Shown: positions 6,591 through 15,150 of the stretch, in pieces
Position numbering within the stretch: the first letter of the stretch is position 1
How the letters are laid out: every line of letters starts with the position of its first letter
Source: Rhodospirillales bacterium
Lineage (GTDB): Bacteria > Pseudomonadota > Alphaproteobacteria > Rhodospirillales > Magnetospirillaceae
NCBI GenBank assembly: GCA_014379805.1
Contig: JACMLB010000224.1
Location: 1 to 57,487, forward strand
DNA length: 57,487 bases
Direction of reading: 5' to 3'
Program-made: the position numbers and the translations under genes
The notes under the pieces: generated by a model
What the model was told of the DNA's origin: nothing
The model's database searches: none
Seen by the model: only the letters and a program-made list of their open reading frames with translations

Positions 6591-9270
6591 TGGCGCCTCC
6601 GTTCGGGTTGGCGAACACCCAGCACTTGATGGTCTTGTCGGTGAACTCGCCATCCAGGCCGCTGTTGACCGCCTTGTTGCCCTCGATCAGGGGGCGTGTG
6701 CGGGAGTCCGGGAACAGTTTGCGCAGTTCGTTCAGGTCCGGGATCTGCTGGCTCTGCCGCATGGCCTCGCGCTGGAAGTGGTTCAGGTTGATGGCGATGC
6801 GGCCCGGCTGGCGGGAATGGTCCAGCTTGTCCATGCCCAGGAAGTCCACCACGTCCCAGAATTGGGTGACCAGCTGGTGGTCGGCGGCGATCTTGCGTTG
6901 GCGATCCTTGGCGGCCTCGATCAGGAAGCGGTGCGCTTCGTCACGCCACGCATCGGGGAATTTCACCAACGTGGCCAGGGCATCGACCATGGCGCGGGCT
7001 TGGCCGTGGTTTTTCTGGATACGCACGGTCTTCAATTCGGGGATGGTGCTGTGCTGCGCCTCGTATTCGTCGGCCCGCTTCAGGATCAGCGGCACGATGT
7101 CCTTTTCCGCCGTGGTGGCGCGCAGCAGGAAGTGGCTCACTTTCTCCACCGGCATGCGGGCCAGGGTCATGGCCGCCGCCTTTCCCGCGTCGGAATGGTG
7201 CGCGGTGGTGAAGAACAGGTGGACGATGCGGCTCATGATGGCGTCCGACGATTCCACCGCAGCGTTCTGGCTGATGACGATGGAGCCCCGGAAAGCCGGT
7301 TCCTTGGTGTCGTTACCGCCGTTCTTCACCGCCGTATTGCGGGGGCTGCGCCCGTTGAACAGGGTCTTCAACTCGTCCCAGTTGAACTGTTTGCCGTGGG
7401 TGCCGTCGCGCTTCTCGCGGTCCGATTCGATCAGGCACACCGGCAGGTTCGCCACCTGGGTCATCATGCGGCCGCGCGCCGCTGGGGTGCTGGCGTTGGG
7501 GTCGAAGCCCTCGTAATTGGGGCGGCCCACCAGCTTCCACAGAAATTCGATCAGGGTGGATTTGCCGGAATTGTATTCGCCGACAATCTCCATGAAGAAC
7601 ATGGACTGGGCGGCCACGCGGATCTGTTCGGCAAACAGCGAGCCAAGCCAGAACGCCGCCGCGATGATCCCCTTGACGCCAAAGGCGGTGTACAGGTGGG
7701 TGATCCAGCTTTCGTCGTATTCGTCGGCCTTGCCGATGTGCAGATGCAGCGACCCGTTCAGGGATTTGATGCTCAAATTCCCGATCTCGAAGAAATCTTC
7801 CTCGTTCAGATCGTGGACCTGACCATTCGCCACCGCCTTGTCGCTGAAAATCCAGGCCTTGTGTTCGGCGGCATAGCCGATGAATTCCACCGTCTTGACC
7901 ACATTGATGTCGTCAAGGTAGCGCGCCACGATCCAGTTCAGATGTCCGGTGCCGCCAGTCCACAGGGCACCCGGCGCAATCTTCAGCAAGCGGTCCTTGA
8001 ACCCGGAACTGGTGCTGACCTCGGCTGAACGGAAGGTGGATTTTGTGGTGTGGCGGCCATGGGGGAACTCGACGCGGGCGTAGTACCAGCTTTCGTCGGC
8101 CAATTCGTCGCGCATGAAATACAGGAACCGCACGGCGCAATTGCTGATGCGCTGCACACTGGCCGACTTCATGGCCGCCTCGAATTCCGCCCCCCTGGGG
8201 TGGCTGACCAACCGGGGGTCGGTCTTGAATTCGGATAGGATTTTTTCGTACGTGGCGTAATCGCCGCTGAACCAATAGATCTGCTTGCGGTGCTCGACGG
8301 CGAAGGCGTTGCCGGATTTGCGCAGCCAGGTCAGCACACCCTTTTCCGTGGGTGTTTCCGCCAGCAGCAGATCGCCGTGGAACCGGTAGTTGTCGATGTC
8401 CTTGGGTTCCAGCTTCCCCGCCCGATAGGCGTCGTCCCAGTCCAGCTTTTCCTTGCCCTTGGCCGGAATCAGCGCGGCCCGGCACTCGAAGCCCAAGAGC
8501 TTGGCGGCGTCCACATGCTTGCGGATGTAGCGATGGCCAGCGGGGTCATTGTCCAGCGCCCACACCAGCACGACCTTCTTGGGGTCCAGGCTTTCCAGCA
8601 GCTTCGTGGGGAAATTGACGCACGATAGGGTGGCAGAGACCTGATAACCTTTCAGGGCCAAGCCGATGGCCTTCAGGCAGCCTTCCACCAGAAACAGTTC
8701 ACCCTCGGTCACCTTCTGGCCCGGTGGTTCCCACGACAGGCCGCGATGGTCGCTGACGAAGTTGGCCTTGCGCACCTCGATCTTACCGTCATCCTTTTTG
8801 ATGCGGACCGGGTCGATCAGGCGTTCCATCAGGATATTGCGCGAGCGGTCGACGTCGAACACCACCGTGGCGGTGCGCTTGGGCGAACCCTTGGAATGGA
8901 CGAATTCGCCCTGGCGATACCACCCTTTGATCTTCGCCACCGGAAAGCCGCGGGTGAACTGCAGGTACTTATCGGCGGTGCGGTTAGGGTCTTCCGTGGT
9001 CGCCGGATAGCGTTCGTTGAAGCGGCCGAAGGAATCGGGATAGAGGTTGCGCGCCGTGTCGGTCCAGCCGCAATTGTTCTCGCGCCCGCACTTCACCACC
9101 CAAGGCCCTTGGGCGTGGGTGTACAGCTCCATTTCCCCGCATTTCGGGCACTTGCCCCCGCGCAGCCAGCCGGCCCGCTCCTTGAAACCGTAGTCGCGCT
9201 TCAGGTTGGACAGCACCTCGCTCAGGGTGTCTTGGTCCATCTCGGTGCGTTGGCGGTTGATGGCGTTCAT
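6583..9270 (-). CDS. Phage DNA primase-helicase (zinc ribbon, toprim, P-loop)
   Basis: 895 residues, the main replication protein of the prophage. A zinc ribbon uses Cys 41, 44, 61 and 67 (CPKC...CGRENNC). A toprim-like domain follows (VEGCLKAIGLAL, then VLVWALDNDPAGHRYIRKH near 205-260), and a P-loop helicase has Walker A GEYNSGKST near residue 565. The order matches bifunctional phage primase-helicases. The ATG at 9270 overlaps the dcm stop (ATGA) and is preferred to the longer open frame. The last about 30 residues (NKAVNS...KCWVFAN) closely match the end of the antirepressor at 16413-17153. P2's rolling-circle protein A was not seen. Confidence 0.85.
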   Translation of the reverse strand: MNAINRQRTEMDQDTLSEVLSNLKRDYGFKERAGWLRGGKCPKCGEMELYTHAQGPWVVKCGRENNCGWTDTARNLYPDSFGRFNERYPATTEDPNRTADKYLQFTRGFPVAKIKGWYRQGEFVHSKGSPKRTATVVFDVDRSRNILMERLIDPVRIKKDDGKIEVRKANFVSDHRGLSWEPPGQKVTEGELFLVEGCLKAIGLALKGYQVSATLSCVNFPTKLLESLDPKKVVLVWALDNDPAGHRYIRKHVDAAKLLGFECRAALIPAKGKEKLDWDDAYRAGKLEPKDIDNYRFHGDLLLAETPTEKGVLTWLRKSGNAFAVEHRKQIYWFSGDYATYEKILSEFKTDPRLVSHPRGAEFEAAMKSASVQRISNCAVRFLYFMRDELADESWYYARVEFPHGRHTTKSTFRSAEVSTSSGFKDRLLKIAPGALWTGGTGHLNWIVARYLDDINVVKTVEFIGYAAEHKAWIFSDKAVANGQVHDLNEEDFFEIGNLSIKSLNGSLHLHIGKADEYDESWITHLYTAFGVKGIIAAAFWLGSLFAEQIRVAAQSMFFMEIVGEYNSGKSTLIEFLWKLVGRPNYEGFDPNASTPAARGRMMTQVANLPVCLIESDREKRDGTHGKQFNWDELKTLFNGRSPRNTAVKNGGNDTKEPAFRGSIVISQNAAVESSDAIMSRIVHLFFTTAHHSDAGKAAAMTLARMPVEKVSHFLLRATTAEKDIVPLILKRADEYEAQHSTIPELKTVRIQKNHGQARAMVDALATLVKFPDAWRDEAHRFLIEAAKDRQRKIAADHQLVTQFWDVVDFLGMDKLDHSRQPGRIAINLNHFQREAMRQSQQIPDLNELRKLFPDSRTRPLIEGNKAVNSGLDGEFTDKTIKCWVFANPNGGANA

Positions 9271-10226
9271 AGACGGCACTCCACCGCGAGAATGGCGCGC
9301 CCGATCAGTCGTGGAATGACAGGGACAACTGCGTCCCCGTAAGCGGCAACGCATTCGCGAGCCATCCCGGTGGGAATCCCATCATTGCCTCGACGATGGG
9401 CAGCAAGGCTGCTGAACCACGGATGGCTGAGGACGCCATCACCTCCCGAAGGGGGCGGGCATTCCCCGCCGTCGCGCAATCCGCCCAGCCGCCCCGATAG
9501 GCGTCGCTCTTGGTCGGTGTCGGCAGCAGTTTCGCCAATGCCGTCACCAGTCCGTCCCCGGAATTGGCTGAACATCCAGCGCGGTTGTAGTTCCCGCATT
9601 TTGTCGGGGTGGGCAGCAACGCCGCCTTCAAATTCCGTCCGGTCTTTTTCCCCGCACTGGACCATTCCGGGCCAACCCGCCCCTGTCTGGCCAGAGACTT
9701 GGTTGGCGTTGGCAACAATCCAGACCCGCTTTCTGCGGTGGGGTCCGCCGATGTCGTCAACACCCACCACAAACGGCCGTGCGGTGTAGCCAGTTTTTTC
9801 CAGCCCACCAAGGACCCGGTCAGAACCTTTACCTCGCAGGCGAGGGCTGTTCTCAAGGCAGACCCAACGGGGTCCGCGTCCACAGTGGACAAGCTCCCGC
9901 ACGATGCGGATGGCTTCGAAAAACAACCCGGATCGTGCGCCGTCAACTCCGGCACCGTTGGGATTGGCGGCGCTGATGTCCTGGCATGGGGGGCTTCCGA
10001 CGACGATGTCAGGGGCGCATCCATCATCGATGATCCGCTGGCCGGTAAGGGTGCGCACGTCGTCATACAGCTTCGCCTCCGGGAAATTCCGCCCGAACGC
10101 CGCCCGGCGCCACGGGTCAACCTCGCAGGCGGCGACGGTGGTAAACGGCCCGGCCTGGTGCAGGCCCAGCGACCAACCGCCGGCGGCACCGCAAAACAGG
10201 TCGAGCACGCGCAAGGGGGAGTTCAT
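9267..10226 (-). CDS. dcm: C5-cytosine DNA methyltransferase
   Basis: 319 residues. Motif I is VLDLFCGAAGGWSLGL (7-22), motif IV GSPPCQDIS with catalytic Cys 81, motif VI CLENSP (124-128; Ser replaces the usual Val of ENV), motif VIII GGPHRRKRVWIVA and motif X AAYGDAVVPVIPRLIGRAI. It would transfer a methyl group from SAM to cytosine, probably to protect phage DNA; no restriction partner is visible. The recognition region (about 185-270) is unusual: the +1 frame carries three LPTPTK repeats and MGFPPGW, typical of related phage methylases. It overlaps the primase start by 4 bp. Confidence 0.88.
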   Translation of the reverse strand: MNSPLRVLDLFCGAAGGWSLGLHQAGPFTTVAACEVDPWRRAAFGRNFPEAKLYDDVRTLTGQRIIDDGCAPDIVVGSPPCQDISAANPNGAGVDGARSGLFFEAIRIVRELVHCGRGPRWVCLENSPRLRGKGSDRVLGGLEKTGYTARPFVVGVDDIGGPHRRKRVWIVANANQVSGQTGAGWPGMVQCGEKDRTEFEGGVAAHPDKMRELQPRWMFSQFRGRTGDGIGETAADTDQERRLSGRLGGLRDGGECPPPSGGDGVLSHPWFSSLAAHRRGNDGIPTGMARECVAAYGDAVVPVIPRLIGRAILAVECRL

Positions 10227-10312
10227 GCCGCACCTCGTGTGGAAAAGACTCGACCGTATGGCGAAAGCGCGCTACCCGATGCAGTTGCATTAGCTTCGAA
10301 TGGGGTCTTGTT

Positions 10313-10849
10313 ATGGATGCGATTAACCGCCTGAAGGCGTTCACCCTGTCCGTTTGTATTACCGTGGGTATGGCGGTCGCTTCGCCGGTGGCCGCCGATT
10401 CCTTGGATGACAAGGTCATCGCCACCAATAACGAGGGCGTTGCCGGGGCAATCAAGGTGGAGGCGCCGCGCCTGTCCAAGGTGGGCGAGGAAAAGCGTGG
10501 GCCGGTTGTGGTTGAGACCTACGTCTCCCAGCCCAGCAAGGTACGCCTGACCCTGGAAACCCTGCCGGGGCGTGGGTTCCTTCCGGGCACCGCAGCGGTC
10601 ATCAAGGCCACCATGGAACGCCCTCTGGCCGATAAGCCCTCGCCCTATGACGGCGGATTGGGCAAGACCATGCGCGCGTTCATCTTCGCGGCGGCGGATG
10701 GCTGGTACTCTAAGGACACCGATTCCTATGTCGGTGAATGCCTGATGACGCTGACCACCAGCGGATGCGACCGCACGGTCAAGGGCGTGCGCGTGGTGGC
10801 CAAGCGCTACGGCACCGACGCGTTCGTGATCGAGGCATACCGTCTCTGA
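10313..10849 (+). CDS. Predicted secreted protein, candidate moron
   Basis: 178 residues. The N-terminus (NRLKAFTLSVCITVGMAVASPVAADS) is a signal peptide with cleavage expected after ASPVAA-type residues near 28. The mature part has a Lys/Glu-rich start and a beta-rich body with two Cys (GECLMTLTTSGC), which may form a disulfide. It is transcribed rightward, against the leftward early operon, as expected for an independently expressed cargo gene. No family is recognised. Confidence 0.6.
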   Translation: MDAINRLKAFTLSVCITVGMAVASPVAADSLDDKVIATNNEGVAGAIKVEAPRLSKVGEEKRGPVVVETYVSQPSKVRLTLETLPGRGFLPGTAAVIKATMERPLADKPSPYDGGLGKTMRAFIFAAADGWYSKDTDSYVGECLMTLTTSGCDRTVKGVRVVAKRYGTDAFVIEAYRL

Positions 10850-10872
10850 CCCCGTGATGCAGGCGGCCAACA

Positions 10873-11364
10873 TCAGCAGCTCCCCCGGAACTCGCACGGC
10901 ATCTGGAAGGTGCCGGACCACAGGCCGCGTTTGGCGGCCTTGGCTTCGGCCTGCTGGGGCAGGTAGGTTTTCTCGAATCGGGGGTCGACCACCGCCCAGC
11001 CCTGGGACACCATCCAGGCGCCGATGTCGGTGGCGCCGATGCGGCAGCGGCCCAGCGGGCGGCCATAGGAGTGCCGGCCATTCAGGTCACAGGTCACGCG
11101 CTTGTCCTTGACCAGATCGGTCAGGGCGGCGCTGGCCTCGATGCCGCAAGCCCATTCGATGCCGCCCCGGCGGCAGGTCTGTTCGTCTTCCGGGGTGTCG
11201 ATGCCCAGCATGCGGATCTTGGTCAGCGACAGCATGATGGTATCGCCGTCGATGACCAGGGCGTCGCCGGACAGGGTTTCAAGGCGCTGGCCCTTGGCAT
11301 CAGCAGGCACTGCCGGCGCCATCAGCGCCGCCACCACCAGGGCGATGGTTACGGGCCGCATCAC
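10873..11364 (-). CDS. Secreted thermonuclease (SNase-like)
   Basis: 163 residues: a signal peptide of about 23 residues, then an SNase-type OB-fold nuclease. The motifs VIDGDTIMLSLTKIRMLGIDTPEDEQTC and NGRHSYGRPLGRC supply the Arg...Glu...Arg active-site pattern, and WMVSQGWAVVDPRFEKTYLPQQAEAKAAKRGLW is the family's C-terminal helix region. It would cleave DNA or RNA in the periplasm or outside the cell. The C-terminus ends with a Cys pair (PCEFRGSC). The role in the phage is unknown; DNA scavenging or exclusion of incoming DNA are possibilities. Confidence 0.85.
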   Translation of the reverse strand: MMRPVTIALVVAALMAPAVPADAKGQRLETLSGDALVIDGDTIMLSLTKIRMLGIDTPEDEQTCRRGGIEWACGIEASAALTDLVKDKRVTCDLNGRHSYGRPLGRCRIGATDIGAWMVSQGWAVVDPRFEKTYLPQQAEAKAAKRGLWSGTFQMPCEFRGSC

Positions 11365-11618
11365 TCCGCACCTTCCTTGCGCGGCATGCCGGCGCTGACG
11401 CCGTTGCGGGCCAGCAGGGTGGCGATGCGCAGGATGTCCTCCGACAAGCCGTGATGGTGGGCGATGGTGCGGGCGATCTCTTCCAGCGCTTCGGCCGTGG
11501 TGGCCATGTCGTCCAGCACGGCGCAGATGCCGGCCAGCGCGACCGGCTCAAACGTGGCCCCGGTGTCCATGTACTGGTCCAGGCTCTCGGCCAAGGCCTT
11601 GATGTTTTCGGTCAACAT
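11361..11618 (-). CDS. Small helical phage protein, unknown function
   Basis: 85 residues (MLTENIKALAESLDQYMDTGATFEPVALAGICAVLDDMATTAEAL...), almost entirely helical by composition. It overlaps the nuclease start by 4 bp. No family is recognised. Confidence 0.55.
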   Translation of the reverse strand: MLTENIKALAESLDQYMDTGATFEPVALAGICAVLDDMATTAEALEEIARTIAHHHGLSEDILRIATLLARNGVSAGMPRKEGAE

Positions 11619-11639
11619 GGTTGCCCCCTTGATTGGGTG

Positions 11640-12107
11640 TTATTCGCCGCTGTCTGTGGCGGCGGCGATGGCAGCCGCGGTTAGCGGTCCTTCCGTGACG
11701 TGAAGGGCCGCTGCGGTCATTCCAATGACGGCGAATTGGAAGCAGCCCCGGTCGCTGGCCATGCGCGCGACATGGGCGTCTTTGATGGGGGGCGAGAACA
11801 CCGCGATCTGGCACCCGTCGGGAACCTTGAGGCGATAGCGAGATCGCCCCTTCTCGAACACCATGTGGCCGCCGTGGGCGGTCGCGTTGTGAAGGACCAC
11901 CGCCCAGGAATTTGCGTCCTCTTCATCGTCAATATCGAGGATGACGAGGCGGGGCGGCTGATCGCCATTGAGGATAGCGGCAAGACCGGCTGGGGTGGAC
12001 TGTCCCGACAAAAGGCGTGCGTTCTCCGGTTCTTCTGCCTGCAACGCGCGGGCCATCGTGGATTTTCCGGACGCTCGTCCACCCATGAACCAGAGGTGAT
12101 TGGTCAT
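11640..12107 (-). CDS. Small P-loop phage protein
   Basis: 155 residues. The Walker A motif GGRASGKST is at 9-17, and LVILDIDDEEDANSW near 50-65 resembles Walker B. This suggests a small nucleotide-binding protein, but no specific family is recognised. It starts just inside the end of the DUF7673-like gene and runs leftward with the early operon. Confidence 0.55.
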   Translation of the reverse strand: MTNHLWFMGGRASGKSTMARALQAEEPENARLLSGQSTPAGLAAILNGDQPPRLVILDIDDEEDANSWAVVLHNATAHGGHMVFEKGRSRYRLKVPDGCQIAVFSPPIKDAHVARMASDRGCFQFAVIGMTAAALHVTEGPLTAAAIAAATDSGE

Positions 12108-12111
12108 TGTC

Positions 12112-12405
12112 TCAATCCTTCAGCAGGTGCGGGCGCCAATCGGCGACCATGCGTTCGAAGTCGGCCTTGAAGCCGTAGGCGTCGGGATAGTTGTTGCGGG
12201 CGGCGATCAGCATGGTCACCGCCAGAATGTCCTTGGTGATCTTGGTATCCACGGCCCACAGGTCGGTCAGGTCGAAGCCGCCGCAGGAATTCGCGTTCCA
12301 CCAAGCGAGCAAAAAATTGGCAACGGTGCGGCTCTGCCCGGTATCGCCCTTGGCGATCTTGACCAGCCGGCCAAGGGCCTCGATCAGGTCGGTGTCGGTA
12401 TCCAT
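12112..12405 (-). CDS. DUF7673-like protein
   Basis: 97 residues. The block LVKIAKGDTGQSRTVANFLLAWWNANSCGGFDLTDLWAVDTKITKDILAV followed by YPDAYGFKADFERMVADWRP resembles the DUF7673 family found on plasmids and phages. No activity is known for that family. It lies between the XRE regulator and the P-loop gene, same strand. Confidence 0.6.
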   Translation of the reverse strand: MDTDTDLIEALGRLVKIAKGDTGQSRTVANFLLAWWNANSCGGFDLTDLWAVDTKITKDILAVTMLIAARNNYPDAYGFKADFERMVADWRPHLLKD

Positions 12406-12408
12406 GGC

Positions 12409-12882
12409 TCAACCCTCCCCGCTGCAGCTATCGCCCAGCGCCTTGGCCAGATCGGCCACGCGGCGGCGGATGGCCGGGTCGGTGATGCGGTAATAGGCGC
12501 GCACCAGATCCAGGGTTTCGCGCTGGGCCATGGGGTCGGCACCCACGGCGGCGCTTTCGGGGGCGGTGCCGGCGGACAGGGCGGCGGGGCTGCTGGCCTT
12601 CACATCGGCGTTCATGTCGTCGAAGAAAAAGCTGACCGGCACATCCAGGATGCGCGACAGGTCGAACAGGCGCGAGGCACCGACGCGGTTGCCGCCGCGT
12701 TCGTACTTCTGGACCTGCTGAAAACTCAGGCCCAAGGCCTCGCCCAGCTTTTCCTGGCTCATGCCCAGCAGGGTGCGGCGCAGGCGAACACGGGCGCCCA
12801 CATGGGCGTCGATGGGGTTTGGGCCTCCGCATTCGGTGCGGCCACGGCTGTGATTGCGATTGATAGTAGAAATGGCGTTCAT
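12409..12882 (-). CDS. XRE-family HTH regulator, alphaproteobacterial type
   Basis: 157 residues. [70 protein letters not shown] (about 21-90) is the HTH typical of chromosomal regulators in Rhodospirillales and Rhizobiales. A C-terminal helix ([28 protein letters not shown]) is also shared with that group. It may be a captured host regulator acting on phage or host promoters. Confidence 0.82.
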   Translation of the reverse strand: MNAISTINRNHSRGRTECGGPNPIDAHVGARVRLRRTLLGMSQEKLGEALGLSFQQVQKYERGGNRVGASRLFDLSRILDVPVSFFFDDMNADVKASSPAALSAGTAPESAAVGADPMAQRETLDLVRAYYRITDPAIRRRVADLAKALGDSCSGEG

Positions 12883-12907
12883 GGGAAGTCCCCCTCGGAC
12901 TTGGTGG

Positions 12908-13006
12908 TTAGGCCCAGGCGCGGCGCCGGGCGGCGCGTTTGCGGGCAGGCCGCAGGAAGGCGTTGATCAGGGCGCGGATGTTGATCATGGGCACCTCGGT
13001 GGTCAT
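12908..13006 (-). CDS. Possible 32-residue basic protein
   Basis: An ATG at 13006, 1 bp after the Ogr-like stop, opens a 32-codon frame ending at 12908. Its C-terminal half is strongly basic ([15 protein letters not shown]). Tight spacing to the upstream gene supports translation, and the frame fills an otherwise empty 125-bp gap. Short arginine-rich frames also arise by chance in GC-rich DNA. Confidence 0.35.
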   Translation of the reverse strand: MTTEVPMINIRALINAFLRPARKRAARRRAWA

Positions 13007-13007
13007 G

Positions 13008-13313
13008 TCAGGCGGCCCCTACCGGGGCTTCGAAAAGTTCGTGCTGGTTCTGGTTATCGGCGGTGCTGGCGGCGCCAGCCGCGTTGGACAGCGGGATATT
13101 GACCTGCGGGTTGGGCAGGGCCGACGGCACCAGGGTGCGCACCACCGACAAATCGGCCACGAAGATGTGGGCGCAGGCCTTGTTGGTGCAGGCGTAACGG
13201 ATTTCCCGATAGGTCGGGGTGATCTGGTCGCTTTTCAGCGTGCGCGCATGGCACCCGCAATGGGGGCACTGGGTGACGTTGTTGCCGAACGGTTTTGTCG
13301 TTGCGGGCGTCAT
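13008..13313 (-). CDS. ogr: Ogr/Delta-like zinc-finger late-gene activator
   Basis: 101 residues. CPHC (16-19) and CTNKAC (42-47) form C-x2-C-x22-C-x4-C, the exact spacing of the P2 Ogr / P4 Delta zinc finger, and the intervening HARTLKSDQITPTYREIRYACTN matches that family. Ogr proteins activate the late promoters of P2-like phages through RNA polymerase alpha, binding a dyad near -55. Two candidate dyads are seen at 28028-28061 and 34674-34699. Here the gene is in the early operon rather than at the end of the late genes as in P2. Confidence 0.85.
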   Translation of the reverse strand: MTPATTKPFGNNVTQCPHCGCHARTLKSDQITPTYREIRYACTNKACAHIFVADLSVVRTLVPSALPNPQVNIPLSNAAGAASTADNQNQHELFEAPVGAA

Positions 13314-13768
13314 CGTGCGCCCCCTGTGGCAAGGAATTGGGCGATGCACACCATGGCCTGGGTCAATTCCTGGCGCACCCTGGGCCACTCGGTATGGTCG
13401 ATGCGCAGGTCAGTCCAGGCGGCGGCCAAAGCGGCGGCGCCCTCGATCACTTCGCGCAGGGTCTCGCCGGGCGGGCTGTTGCCCTCGACAACGAAGGCGC
13501 CCGCCAGATCGGCGGCCAGCAGCAGCGGCGCCGCGAATTCCGGCCCCAGCACATTCATCAGCACCAGCCCGCCGGCCAGATCGGGGATGGTTTGGCGGCG
13601 CAGATAGCGCTGCAAAGTCGCCACCGACTTGCCCGATTCCAGCGACAACGCGGCGGTATCCTTGAACCGCTTGCCGCTGCCCACGAACGCGGCCAGGGCA
13701 GTGGGGAAAATTTCCCGCACGTTCGCTTCGCGTTCCTGTGGGCTGATGCATTTTTGTTGCACGGACAT
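13310..13768 (-). CDS. Phage protein, possible CII/CP76-like regulator
   Basis: 152 residues. The middle (KRFKDTAALSLESGKSVATLQRYLRRQTIPDLAGGLVLMNVLG) reads like a helix-turn-helix, and the C-terminal half is helical. Length and position right after the Ner-like gene resemble the CII/CP76-type phage regulators, but the similarity is weak. It overlaps the Ogr-like gene start by 4 bp. Confidence 0.45.
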   Translation of the reverse strand: MSVQQKCISPQEREANVREIFPTALAAFVGSGKRFKDTAALSLESGKSVATLQRYLRRQTIPDLAGGLVLMNVLGPEFAAPLLLAADLAGAFVVEGNSPPGETLREVIEGAAALAAAWTDLRIDHTEWPRVRQELTQAMVCIAQFLATGGAR

Positions 13769-13785
13769 GGCGTAGTCTCTTTTTC

Positions 13786-14064
13786 TCAGCGGCGGCGGTT
13801 GTCGATGCGGATGGCGGGGGCGCCTTCGACCTCGGGGGCGGTCCAGCGGTCAGGCCACAACTCCCACAGCGGCACTTCAAGGAACGCCGCAATGGCGCGC
13901 TCACCGGGGGTGTTGCGGGCGGCGACGGCGCGCTGGCAGGCGGCGGGATGCAGGTCGTTGTCCAGAGCCAACTGCTTCAGCGTCTTGCCTCGCATGGCGA
14001 CTTCGGCGCGGATTTTCGCGCGGTGCCATCCCTGGGGGGCGGTGTTGTCGGTGTGCTGCTGCAT
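13786..14064 (-). CDS. Ner-like HTH regulator (first early gene)
   Basis: 92 residues. QGWHRAKIRAEVAMRGKTLKQLALDNDLHPAACQRAVAARNTPGERAIAAFLEVPLWELWPDRW is the lambda-repressor-like HTH of the Mu Ner / Nlp (SfsB) family, with the characteristic P-x-E-x-x-I-A and WP-x-RW elements. Ner represses early and repressor promoters in Mu. It is divergent from the S24 repressor across a 167-bp switch region containing ATCTGGTT / AACCAGAT sites. The Met at 14064 is preferred because the longer frame would run into that region. Confidence 0.82.
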   Translation of the reverse strand: MQQHTDNTAPQGWHRAKIRAEVAMRGKTLKQLALDNDLHPAACQRAVAARNTPGERAIAAFLEVPLWELWPDRWTAPEVEGAPAIRIDNRRR

Positions 14065-14079
14065 TTGCCTGTGCGGCCT

Positions 14080-14117
14080 ATCTGGTTGCCGGTATAATTG
14101 GTCTCCACAAACCAGAT
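14080..14117. promoter_or_regulatory. Candidate repressor operators in the ner/repressor switch
   Basis: ATCTGGTT at 14080-14087 and its reverse complement AACCAGAT at 14110-14117 bracket a perfect TATAAT (14093-14098) on the + strand. The same arms occur as a closer inverted repeat at 15933-15954, ahead of the antirepressor block. This suggests a shared operator of the S24 repressor. No good -35 element is visible. Confidence 0.5.
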
Positions 14118-14231
14118 GGTGCTGCAAAAACGCGGCGGCTGCAATCGAAAAATCGCGCAATACGGGGTGGTTCGGTTGATGTTTGCAGCGCATAGCTGCG
14201 AAAAGCGAGCACTACCAATGGGTTATCTGCC

Positions 14232-15143
14232 GTGAGTGATCTATTTTCGGAACGGTTACGTTTGGCGCGAGAACGCCTCGGGGAATCCGTCACGGGTATC
14301 GCCAAGGAAAGCGGCGTCAATCGGGGGACGTGGCAGCGCTATGAGAGCGGCACTAACCGACCCGACGCGGATACGTTGGCGGTGCTGCACCGCCGTGGCA
14401 TCGACATCAACTGGCTGCTGACCGGCGAAGGCACCATGCTGCGCGGTGATGCGCCGCCGCTGTCCGGCACGGTGCCGGTGGTGGGGCTGGCGGAATGTGG
14501 CCTACGCGGCTGGTACCAGGAATCGCCCACCGGCCTGTATGCCTCGGCGCCGCCGGCCGTTGCCGCCGATCCGCGCGGGCTGGCGGTGGTCGCCATCGGT
14601 GATTCCATGCGCTCGGCTGGGATCAAGCCCGGCGATCTGGTGTTTTGCCAAAGCGCCGACGCCCTCAACCCCAGCGAACTGGTGCTGGTCGAACTGGTCG
14701 ACGGCACCATGTCGCTGAAGCAACTCAGCGGCATGACATCAAGTTGGGTGACGCTGCAGGGCTGGCTCGAGGCTGATGACGACGGCGTGCAGATGCCTTA
14801 TCAGGACGAGCGCCGCCGCGATCAGGTCAAGGCATTGCTGCGGGTGGCACTGGTACAGCCCGGGCTGGCGCAGCAGGTGACGCCGGGCAGTGCCGCCGGC
14901 GCCGGATATTGTCAGGATGACCGGCTGTATGAAATCGCCATCCGCACAACGCTGCACTGGTACGAAACGGCTGATGTGGGGGCGCCGTCGCCCGACGTGC
15001 TGGCCGCCATGATCTGCCGATCAGCGCGGCAGTTGCGCGCCCGCCAGGGTGACCAGCTAAAGACCGATGCCGAACTTGTCGGAGAGGTCCGCTATTCCTT
15101 GGACATAGCCCGCGATATGCTTACGGCATGGAAGCCTAAGTGA
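14232..15143 (+). CDS. S24-family prophage repressor (CI/C2-like)
   Basis: 303 residues. The N-terminal HTH is RLRLARERLGESVTGIAKESGVNRGTWQRYESGTNRPDADTLAVL (8-52). A C-terminal S24/LexA-type peptidase domain has Ser 125 (IGDSM) and a candidate Lys 163 (TMSLKQL), with a probable Cys89-Gly90 autocleavage site in AECGLRGW. This architecture gives SOS-inducible repressors that maintain lysogeny. A further about 90-residue helical extension (residues 215-303) is longer than usual and of unknown role. It is divergent from the Ner-like gene. Confidence 0.88.
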   Translation: MSDLFSERLRLARERLGESVTGIAKESGVNRGTWQRYESGTNRPDADTLAVLHRRGIDINWLLTGEGTMLRGDAPPLSGTVPVVGLAECGLRGWYQESPTGLYASAPPAVAADPRGLAVVAIGDSMRSAGIKPGDLVFCQSADALNPSELVLVELVDGTMSLKQLSGMTSSWVTLQGWLEADDDGVQMPYQDERRRDQVKALLRVALVQPGLAQQVTPGSAAGAGYCQDDRLYEIAIRTTLHWYETADVGAPSPDVLAAMICRSARQLRARQGDQLKTDAELVGEVRYSLDIARDMLTAWKPK

Positions 15144-15150
15144 TGTGCGG

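Noticed and set aside
6514-8028. A 504-codon rightward frame opposite the primase-helicase
   Set aside because: It is antisense to zinc-ribbon, toprim and P-loop motifs of the real gene.
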